Assembly (NCBI GenBank): GCA_030669265.1
Contig: DAOVDY010000004.1
Location: 1-12,100, forward strand
Origin: Desulfobacteraceae bacterium
GTDB taxonomy: Bacteria > Desulfobacterota > DSM-4660 > Desulfatiglandales > B25-G16
Length of the DNA: 12,100 nt
Reading direction: 5' to 3'
Position numbers and translations under genes: made by a program. Below, piece after piece: positions 5,103-11,483 of this stretch. The notes under the pieces were generated by a model that was not told the DNA's origin, ran no database searches, and was given only the letters and a program-made list of their open reading frames with translations. How positions within the stretch are numbered: the first letter of the stretch is position 1; the number at the start of each line of letters is the position of its first letter.

Positions 5103-7484
5103 TTAAAGCTCAACCACTGTTATGCTATCGTTGCCTCCGTCTCTGCCTCCTGGAATAAAATCCTTCACGTAACAATTTTCTTTTAAATGCTCTCTAATGG
5201 CCCTCTTTAAGGTCCCTGAACCCATACCATGAATTATCTTTACTTTGGTATATCCATGAACCAGTGCCTGGTCTATCATTTTGTCCACAAGAGGAAGGGC
5301 ATCAGCAACAGTATAACCAATAAGGTTCATATCTTTGTGAGCCACAGTTGGGCCGGACACGGACCATTGTTTTTCACGTATTGTATCTCCTTTCTTTTTA
5401 GCAGGCACATCTGATTCTGGAATTAACTCAGATGAATCAACTGTAAGCTTTACATTGCCTATCATAATCTGGGCCCTTGAGGAGCCCTCATCAATGCCAA
5501 CAACCCATCCTCTCTTTTCAGATTTCCTATGAAAAACTCTCTGACCAACAGTAATGGGAACATGATTAGTTGAGTTATATTGATATTTTATGTCAGACAT
5601 TGCATCCATCAGATTATGTTTTGCATGTGTGTATCGTTGGGTTGCCTCAAACTGGCGCTCTGCTCCTTTTTCCTTTAGGTTTCCTATGGCGTCGCCAAAC
5701 TCTCTCTTTGCCGCTGCCAAGATGCTCTCTGCCTTATGTTCTTTTTCAGCAAGCATCTCATTGAGTTGAAAAACTAATGTTTCTCTTTCTTTCTCTAGCC
5801 TCTTTTTTGATACCTCATATTCTTCTCTTGCCAGTGTAACGTCCTCTTTCTCTGCCTTTACCTCTTCAATCATCCTGGCAAGATCTTCCATTACTAAATC
5901 AGACCTTCCTTTTTCCTTGCCCAGATACGTAGCAGCCTTGTTAATTATCTCACCTTTTATCCCTAAATCTTGGGCTATTTCAATGGCATGGCTTACACCT
6001 GGCATACCTGTCAGTAATCGAAAGGTAGGTCGCCCCTTTTCGTAATCAAACTCCACCGATGCATTTTGGGCCTTTTTGTTAATCAGGCCATATCTCTTTA
6101 ATCTTTGATAGTGTGTAGAGATTGCACTCAGGGAACCCTTTTGTGAGAAATAGTCTAAAATGGCCATGGCGAGTGATGTACCCTCATCCGGATCGGTACC
6201 TGTTCCTAACTCATCCAGAATGACCAGTGAATTTTCGTCTGCCTGATCTATAATCTCTTTTAAATGCTCCAAACGGGCAGAAAATGTGCTTAACCCTGCT
6301 GATATATCCTGATCATCTCCAATCTCGGCCATTATGTTGTTAAAAACACTCACAGTGCTTCCCTCTTTAGCGGGAATGTGCATTCCTGCCTGCGTCATAA
6401 GGGTTAAAAGACCAATTGTCTTTAATGCCACCGTCTTTCCACCCCTGTTAGGGCCTGAAATAATAAGAATATTTTTCTTGGAATCTATTTTAATCTCTAC
6501 AGGAACTACTGGTTCTGCGTTTCCTGCTTTATCCCCTTTGATGGATTCAAGATAAAGAGAAAGGAGTATAGGATTCAGAGCATCTAAAAAATAAATAACC
6601 TTATTTGTGCTAATGATAGGGCTTATTCCGTTTATAGCCTTACTAAATTCTGCCCTGGCAAAAAGCCCATCAACCCTTCCCATAATCTCTAAACAACTCA
6701 CAAGTTCAGACGAAGAATCATATACAAGGCCTGTAAGCCTTTTTAGAACCTTTTTCTCTTCTTCCTTTTCCCTGTCTGTTAATTCAACTAAATAGTTATT
6801 TTCCTCCGTTACTGCCAGTGGCTCTAGAAAACATGTCGAGTGGGTGCTGGAATAACCGTGAACAATTCCCTTAATAAAACCTTTTTTATCAATTCTAATA
6901 GAAATAACATAGCGACCATCTCTCACGGATATAAGGGTATCATCGCTAGATTCAAGGCTGCTTAAAATATCATTCAGCCTTTTCTCTATTACCCTTCTTT
7001 GGGATACTCTTCGGGATCTTAAAGAAGAAAGCAATTGGCTTGCGCGATCGGATATGCCGCCATCTTCAGTTATTGACTTACCAATCTCCTTTGCCAGAAT
7101 ATCACATGTTGGGATATCCTTAACTATACACCCCAAGGAAGGGCATAAATCTCCTGCCTCACGTATCCAATTTTTTACTTGCTGAGATACCCCTATGAGA
7201 TTATGAATAGATAAAAATTCTTTTCCTTCGAGAAAAGCCCCCTTTTTAGCAGCCTTGCCTAACATTGGTCTGAGATCAGACAGGTTTGATAAAGGAATAA
7301 AGCCTTTAGTACACACAAGCTCTTTCATCTCTGAGACAAGCCTCTGCTCAGCCTCAATAGATTCCAGTTCTTGCAAGGGCTTAAGTGAAAGACAATTTGA
7401 ACAACCTAATGGAGAAGCAGCGTAATGTGATACGATATTGAGCAACCGGTAGTATTCAAGTACCCTAAGTGAGTTTTCTGTCAT
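5103..7484 (-). CDS. mutS2: MutS2 family DNA mismatch/ribosome-rescue type ATPase with Smr domain
   Basis: Family members act in suppression of homologous recombination and, in Bacillus, in splitting collided ribosomes. The 793 residues are of full length. An N-terminal core/lever region covers 1-310. The ABC-type ATPase has Walker A GPNRGGKT (344-351), the Q-loop/signature region around 390-400, Walker B VILDELGTGTDP (421-432) and the STHY switch (456-459). A coiled coil spans about 525-635, a KOW-like region about 645-690, and the C-terminal Smr domain 718-793 with HGMGSG at 752-757. Two oddities stand out. Walker A has R where most MutS2 proteins have T or A (GPNTGGKT). The Smr motif LDLRG/LDxHG is MNLIG at 719-723, losing the acidic residue. 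No SD precedes the ATG; a small hairpin lies 10-26 bases upstream. The start matches the usual family N-terminus (TLRVLEYYRLL-like). yqeY is 49 bases upstream and dnaG 91 bases downstream. Confidence 0.96.
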   Translation of the reverse strand: MTENSLRVLEYYRLLNIVSHYAASPLGCSNCLSLKPLQELESIEAEQRLVSEMKELVCTKGFIPLSNLSDLRPMLGKAAKKGAFLEGKEFLSIHNLIGVSQQVKNWIREAGDLCPSLGCIVKDIPTCDILAKEIGKSITEDGGISDRASQLLSSLRSRRVSQRRVIEKRLNDILSSLESSDDTLISVRDGRYVISIRIDKKGFIKGIVHGYSSTHSTCFLEPLAVTEENNYLVELTDREKEEEKKVLKRLTGLVYDSSSELVSCLEIMGRVDGLFARAEFSKAINGISPIISTNKVIYFLDALNPILLSLYLESIKGDKAGNAEPVVPVEIKIDSKKNILIISGPNRGGKTVALKTIGLLTLMTQAGMHIPAKEGSTVSVFNNIMAEIGDDQDISAGLSTFSARLEHLKEIIDQADENSLVILDELGTGTDPDEGTSLAMAILDYFSQKGSLSAISTHYQRLKRYGLINKKAQNASVEFDYEKGRPTFRLLTGMPGVSHAIEIAQDLGIKGEIINKAATYLGKEKGRSDLVMEDLARMIEEVKAEKEDVTLAREEYEVSKKRLEKERETLVFQLNEMLAEKEHKAESILAAAKREFGDAIGNLKEKGAERQFEATQRYTHAKHNLMDAMSDIKYQYNSTNHVPITVGQRVFHRKSEKRGWVVGIDEGSSRAQIMIGNVKLTVDSSELIPESDVPAKKKGDTIREKQWSVSGPTVAHKDMNLIGYTVADALPLVDKMIDQALVHGYTKVKIIHGMGSGTLKRAIREHLKENCYVKDFIPGGRDGGNDSITVVEL

Positions 7485-7493
7485 GGGGGTTTT

Positions 7494-7510
7494 ATAAGCC
7501 TTTGGCTTAT
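7494..7510 (-). other. Perfect 7-bp hairpin just upstream of mutS2 ATG
   Basis: ATAAGCC-AAA-GGCTTAT on the minus strand forms a 7-bp stem with a 3-base loop. It is followed by AAAACCCCC and then the ATG, so it is not a terminator on this strand. It occupies the place of the SD and could modulate mutS2 translation or mark an RNA processing site. Confidence 0.45.
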
Positions 7511-7533
7511 TAAAAGGACTACACTTTATTTCT

Positions 7534-7977
7534 CTAACTCAATAATTCTCGAGCTATCCTATTAACTTCACGGCCATCAGCCCTGCCTGCCAATCTTGCC
7601 ATAGCTGATTTCATAACACTTCCCAAATCTTTTGGACCACTAGCCGAAATTTCCTCAATTACCTGAGTTACTATCTCTTTAATATCTTGAGTTGATAACT
7701 GGGGCGGCAAATATTCGGATAATATTTTTATCTCCGCCTCCTCTTTCTCTACGAGATCTTGGCGTGAACCCTGGCCAAATTTCTCTATTGCCTCCTTACC
7801 TTTTTTTATCTCTGATGATATTACCCCCATAATCTGATCATCGGTAAGTTCCTGACGTAATGCAACCTGCTTATTTTTGATCGCAGACTTTAGCCCCCTT
7901 AATACAGAAAGTTTTTGCTTATCTTGCTCTTTAAGTGCCTTTTTAAAATCAATAGTAATATCATCATATAAGCTCAT
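7534..7977 (-). CDS. yqeY: GatB/YqeY domain protein YqeY
   Basis: This small helical protein is related to the tail domain of GatB. Its cellular role is not settled, but a tRNA-linked role is usually inferred from the shared domain. From the ATG at 7977 it has 147 residues, the usual family length, and begins MSLYDDI. Family hallmarks are LRGLKSAIKNK (26-36), EAEIKILSEYLPPQLS (80-95), DLGSVMK (117-123) and GRADGREVNRIARELL (131-146). The reading frame is open back to 8040, but the 21 extra residues are not family-like and would start upstream of the promoter seen at 8034-8007. AAAAGGAA at 7992-7985, 7 bases before ATG 7977, is a good SD. In many bacteria yqeY sits between rpsU and dnaG; here mutS2 intervenes and no rpsU is seen. 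Confidence 0.93.
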   Translation of the reverse strand: MSLYDDITIDFKKALKEQDKQKLSVLRGLKSAIKNKQVALRQELTDDQIMGVISSEIKKGKEAIEKFGQGSRQDLVEKEEAEIKILSEYLPPQLSTQDIKEIVTQVIEEISASGPKDLGSVMKSAMARLAGRADGREVNRIARELLS

Positions 7978-8006
7978 TCGGATATTCCTTTTAAGGTTAA
8001 CTTTTA

Positions 8007-8034
8007 AATTTAAGTCTATAAATTGAAATGTCAA
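8007..8034 (-). promoter_or_regulatory. Sigma-70 type promoter upstream of yqeY
   Basis: A perfect TTGACA (8034-8029) is followed after 16 bases by TAAATT (8012-8007, four of six matches to TATAAT). The expected start near 8000 gives a leader of about 22 bases containing the SD before ATG 7977. It is the best promoter seen upstream of the yqeY-mutS2-dnaG-rpoD block and may serve the whole block. Confidence 0.55.
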
Positions 8035-8053
8035 TAACAATAACGCAAATTAT

Positions 8054-8788
8054 TTAATACCTTCCTTTCTCAATTATATCAATAGCTTCTTCTAAATTAA
8101 TTAATCCATCATAAAGAGCCCTTCCTGTTATTATTCCGCTTACTCCATCGTTCTCTAATGACAATAGATCCTCTATATCTTTAATTGATGATATCCCACC
8201 AGCTGCTATAACTTCTACATGTATACTTTTTGAAAATTCTCTTATACCATCTATGTTAGGACCGCTTCTCATTCCATCTCTTTTAATATCTGTATAAATA
8301 AAGGCTGCAATTCCCATATCCTCAAACTTCTTTGCCAGATCAATTGCAGTAATACTGGTAGGCTCTGTCCAACCTTCAACAGATACATAATTATCCTTTG
8401 AATCAATAGATACAATAATTTTATCCGGATACCTCTTACATGCCATTTCTACTAAGTGTGGATTTTTATAGGCAATTGTTCCAATAATAATTTGGTCAAT
8501 GCCCAGATCAATATACTCCTGTATAGTATCTAAATCTCGAATTCCACCACCTAATTCCACCGGTATTGAGATTGTATCGAGTATTTTTTTTATGGCTTTC
8601 TTATTTACAGGTTTTCCATAAACAGCCCCATCCAGATCAACAATATGTAATCTCCGTGCACCTTTCCTTTTCCATTGAAGTGCCATCTCTTCCGGGTTAT
8701 CAGAAAATATGGTCTCCTTGTTCATCAAACCCTGCTCTAATCTTACGCACTTACCTCCCTTAATATCTATCGCCGGAATAATGATCAA
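8054..8788 (-). CDS. hisA: HisA, ProFAR isomerase (histidine biosynthesis)
   Basis: It catalyses the Amadori rearrangement of ProFAR to PRFAR, the fourth step of histidine biosynthesis, in the cytoplasm. The 244-residue TIM barrel is complete. Catalytic Asp8 lies in IPAIDIKGGKCVRL and Asp129 in VSIDSKD. The phosphate-binding GGGIR (80-84) and AAGGIS (195-200) loops and YTDIKRDGMRSGPN (165-178) are present. The start is TTG at 8788, with a strong AGGAGGT SD (8803-8797) 8 bases upstream and no competing ATG or GTG; it gives the normal MIIIPAID N-terminus. The usual neighbours hisH and hisF are absent on both sides (VanZ-like upstream, yqeY downstream), so the gene is an isolated his locus here. 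HisA rather than PriA is called from sequence likeness; dual TrpF activity cannot be excluded by eye. Confidence 0.97.
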   Translation of the reverse strand: MIIIPAIDIKGGKCVRLEQGLMNKETIFSDNPEEMALQWKRKGARRLHIVDLDGAVYGKPVNKKAIKKILDTISIPVELGGGIRDLDTIQEYIDLGIDQIIIGTIAYKNPHLVEMACKRYPDKIIVSIDSKDNYVSVEGWTEPTSITAIDLAKKFEDMGIAAFIYTDIKRDGMRSGPNIDGIREFSKSIHVEVIAAGGISSIKDIEDLLSLENDGVSGIITGRALYDGLINLEEAIDIIEKGRY

Positions 8789-8796
8789 CTATGATT

Positions 8797-8803
8797 ACCT
8801 CCT
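8797..8803 (-). promoter_or_regulatory. Strong ribosome binding site that fixes the hisA TTG start
   Basis: AGGAGGT lies 8 bases upstream of TTG 8788. No ATG or GTG occurs in frame between it and the conserved IIIPAID residues, so the TTG is the only reasonable start. Confidence 0.85.
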
Positions 8804-8846
8804 AACTCGGATCAAAAGAAAAAATAGTTTCTTCAACGCCCTTTGT

Positions 8847-8874
8847 ATCTTAAGTGCACTGGGCAGTGAAACAA
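8847..8874 (-). promoter_or_regulatory. Possible hisA promoter with a dyad in the spacer
   Basis: TTGTTT (8874-8869) and TAAGAT (8852-8847) are separated by 16 bases; each matches the consensus at four of six positions. The spacer holds the dyad CACTG-CC-CAGTG (8868-8857), which is operator-like in placement. The match is weak and may be chance; the 101-base gap between the VanZ-like gene and hisA has no other clear signal. Confidence 0.3.
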
Positions 8875-8889
8875 TAATAACAATTTCCC

Positions 8890-9558
8890 CTACTCCTTAA
8901 TGATTCCCCACAAAATAGTCAATCCGAAAAGACCACCTAACATATTTAAGAAAATATCATACCAGGTAAAATACCGTAAAGGCAACACGCCTTGGTACAG
9001 TTCATCAATAACACCAAGCGCACCAGTAATCGCTGCTGATCTAAAGTAAACCCTGTTAGAGGTTTTGAAAAGGATTTTAAACCTATTCCAAACCCATGAT
9101 TCTCTTTTATACCATCTCTGCCCTGAAGAACTGAACCTTCTAACAGGGTAAATATAGGTATCATTCAGTTTTTCTTTTTCTTTTCCTTTTTTCTCCTTAA
9201 GCGCCTGCAGTATCAATATGCTCAAAATGGCATATTCCGGCAAATGCGTTAATTCATAAGGGTTTGGAATAATAAGATAGAAAAGAATAGCAGAGGTAAG
9301 TAGTCCGCCTATTATAAGGATAAAAGAAGGGAATCTTCGTCTATTTAAAAAAAAGACACCGCCTGCTAAAAATAGCAGGAGTGCCCCTAAAAAAATCTCC
9401 ACACCTAATACAAAACCAGAAATCGATCCAGCCTGCCACCTGGAAGAGGCCCATCGAATCAATAACGGAAGGTATGGTGTTGCAATCAGGATAATCAGGA
9501 GGTATCCATATACCACCAGCCATTTACTATCGAAGTAATGGAAGGTAAAATCCTTCAC
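8890..9558 (-). CDS. VanZ-like integral membrane protein with a basic insert
   Basis: VanZ-family proteins are small membrane proteins of unclear biochemistry; VanZ itself gives low-level teicoplanin resistance. This one has 222 residues and about six membrane segments (roughly 13-33, 47-70, 77-97, 104-121, 172-186, 201-219). The VanZ hallmarks are visible: HLPEYA with H105 and E108, DELYQ (185-189), then R195, D201 and N205 in LRYFTWYDIFLNMLGG. Between the two conserved halves lies a hydrophilic, strongly basic insert at about 121-170, where simple VanZ proteins have a short loop. Two extra N-terminal membrane segments precede the VanZ core. The start is GTG 9558; an in-frame TAG two codons upstream rules out a longer protein, and the SD is poor. 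It follows the glycan transferase gene after 101 bases, so a surface-glycan role is more likely here than drug resistance. That last point is inference. Confidence 0.82.
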   Translation of the reverse strand: MKDFTFHYFDSKWLVVYGYLLIILIATPYLPLLIRWASSRWQAGSISGFVLGVEIFLGALLLFLAGGVFFLNRRRFPSFILIIGGLLTSAILFYLIIPNPYELTHLPEYAILSILILQALKEKKGKEKEKLNDTYIYPVRRFSSSGQRWYKRESWVWNRFKILFKTSNRVYFRSAAITGALGVIDELYQGVLPLRYFTWYDIFLNMLGGLFGLTILWGIIKE

Positions 9559-9659
9559 AGGCTAAAAATTACTCTTAAGCTACGTTTAGAAGTTTCCAGC
9601 GTTGGCTTTGTGAAGAATTATTTTATATTAAAAGGCAGGAAAATTATTGATAGGCAAGA

Positions 9660-11483
9660 TCATTCTATTATGATATTAAGGCGGCTCAGATTCACTCCCA
9701 GTGAGCTACATTCCTCTTTTAAGGAATCTCTAGACACTTTGTCCATATTTCGGAATGAAATAATAACCTCGGAAATGTGGGTTTTATTTACAATCTCACT
9801 TAAACGATCCTTCCCTCCAAAAACCGGGTAACCCACAAATTTGCGTTTCTGCTTCCGGATATCATCATCGATAAATCCCACCAAGGCCAGTTCTAGGTTC
9901 TTATTTCGTTCAATCTCTTGCATAACGAGTTGCCCGCCTGCTCCAGCTCCATAAATAAGTGCCCTTCTTCCTCCCTTCATGGAATTTTTAGGGGTAGCTT
10001 CATCGATCAGACGATACGAGAACCTTGAGGCTGTCACAAGTGCCATCAAAATCATCCAATAGACTATAAACAAGGTGCGAGAAAATCCCATAAAGCGATA
10101 AATACCTAAATTAACCAGCACAGATAAAATTGTACCAACAGTAATAGCCTTTCCATAGATAATCACATCTCTCATTCCTACATATTGCCATATACCTCTA
10201 TAAACCCCTAAAAGAAAAAAGCTGAAAAGCTGGCATGCCACGACAATGGGTAACGATTTGAGAAAAATGGGAAAATTTACACCATAGGCAGAGCCCTCAA
10301 ATCTGATCAAGTAGGCAGACCAATAGGCGAGCGGAATCAGAACGAGATCCAAGAGTACCTCAAACAGCCTTCTTTTGTAGGTCAACTCAAAAAAAAGTGG
10401 AGTGAGCTTCCCCCTGTTAACTTCAGAAACTATGGATTCTTCTGGGTATACCTTGACCCTGGCCAAATTAATCCAGAAAAAGATAATAAAAAGAAGGTAA
10501 ATTATGACAAGGACCAGGCTAACACCCAGAGAGAGGCGAGTAATGACCATAGCCAATAGTCCTGAAACAGCAGCAAAACTGTAAAGTATCAACACTGCGG
10601 TTCTCTCAGAAAATCCAATGGCTACCATCCTATGAGAGGAGTGATCCTGCCCCCCTACAGAAATGGATCGACCAGAAAGCTTGCGCATCAGGCTAACAAA
10701 GGTGGTATCCACGATAGGTATGAATAGGATCAGGATAGGAATGGCCAGCACAAAGACTAAATGATGAGATTGGGTGCCAACCATCAATCCTGAAGCCCTG
10801 GTAGCCAGTCCAGCTAACAGGAATCCAATAAAGAGGCTACCTGAGTCTCCCATAAAAATTGAAGCCGGACAGAAATTATAGATTAAAAATCCTGCTAAAG
10901 AGCCAAGAAATGCGGATAGGAAAAGAGTTGCCGAAAAGATACTCTGAATTTCAGAGGAAATCTGAGATAACAACAGAAAAAGACCTGCTATTAGGGCAAT
11001 ACCTGCTGATAATCCATCCATATTATCTAAAAGATTAAAGGCATTGGTAATACCCACAATCCAGAAGATGCTTATCACCAGATTGGCCGTCATAGACTCA
11101 AACCAGTTTATCTGAAAGCCAAAAATGACCAATACAGAAGCAATAATGACCTGACCCACCAGTTTGTGTTGGGGATTGATCTCTAAAAGGTCGTCAACCA
11201 AACCCAAAAGAAAGATAGCCATTCCACCCAAGGCAAGAGGCAAGAGGGGCTTTATTGAGGAATATAAACCAAACACGAAGGAAGTCAGTTGCCAGACCAC
11301 CATCAAGCTGAAAAAGATGCTCACCCCTCCCAAAAGGGCGATTGGCCTTTTCTGCCATCTGTCATCCCTGGTTCTGGCGACAAGATTTCCCTTCACCGCC
11401 AGGTGCCTGATCAATGGGGTTAAAAACAGTGAAAGCAAAAAGGATGCTACACAGGTAAGAGCATATACAAAAAGTGGGCTCAT
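9660..11483 (-). CDS. Fusion: WecA/MraY-type sugar-1-phosphate transferase + FlaA1/CapD N-terminal membrane and Rossmann domains
   Basis: The first part (1 to about 345) is a family 4 transferase that moves a sugar 1-phosphate from a UDP-sugar to undecaprenyl phosphate in the inner membrane, the first step of lipid-linked glycan assembly. Its motifs are VDD (96-98), NAFNLLDNMDGLSAG (147-161), FMGDSGSLF (210-218) and the cytoplasmic HSSH (281-284). The second part (about 370-607) matches the N-terminal half of FlaA1/CapD/WbpM proteins. It has about four membrane segments (373-393, 408-428, 443-463, 470-487), the typical YRGIWQYVGMRDV (428-440) and a Rossmann domain with YGAGAGGQ (511-518). The protein stops there, without the SDR dehydratase domain. 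It is one uninterrupted frame, with no sign of a frameshift. The ATG overlaps the upstream SDR stop as ATGA and has no SD, so translation is probably coupled. The sugar specificity cannot be read from sequence. Confidence 0.9.
   Translation of the reverse strand: MSPLFVYALTCVASFLLSLFLTPLIRHLAVKGNLVARTRDDRWQKRPIALLGGVSIFFSLMVVWQLTSFVFGLYSSIKPLLPLALGGMAIFLLGLVDDLLEINPQHKLVGQVIIASVLVIFGFQINWFESMTANLVISIFWIVGITNAFNLLDNMDGLSAGIALIAGLFLLLSQISSEIQSIFSATLFLSAFLGSLAGFLIYNFCPASIFMGDSGSLFIGFLLAGLATRASGLMVGTQSHHLVFVLAIPILILFIPIVDTTFVSLMRKLSGRSISVGGQDHSSHRMVAIGFSERTAVLILYSFAAVSGLLAMVITRLSLGVSLVLVIIYLLFIIFFWINLARVKVYPEESIVSEVNRGKLTPLFFELTYKRRLFEVLLDLVLIPLAYWSAYLIRFEGSAYGVNFPIFLKSLPIVVACQLFSFFLLGVYRGIWQYVGMRDVIIYGKAITVGTILSVLVNLGIYRFMGFSRTLFIVYWMILMALVTASRFSYRLIDEATPKNSMKGGRRALIYGAGAGGQLVMQEIERNKNLELALVGFIDDDIRKQKRKFVGYPVFGGKDRLSEIVNKTHISEVIISFRNMDKVSRDSLKEECSSLGVNLSRLNIIIE

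Noticed and set aside
7494..7510. Hairpin as a transcription terminator after yqeY
   Set aside because: On the minus strand it is followed by AAAACCCCC and on the plus strand by TAAAAGG; there is no U-run in either direction.
7978..8040. N-terminal extension of yqeY (21 residues)
   Set aside because: The extension is not family-like, begins upstream of the TTGACA promoter and lacks an SD, whereas ATG 7977 has AAAAGGAA in place.
8890..9558. Glycopeptide resistance determinant
   Set aside because: Only the VanZ fold is present. No vanH/A/X or VanS/R genes are nearby, and the context is surface-glycan synthesis.
9538..9831. 97-residue plus-strand ORF over the transferase/VanZ gap
   Set aside because: Most of it is antisense to conserved coding sequence. 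It has no family resemblance and no good SD.
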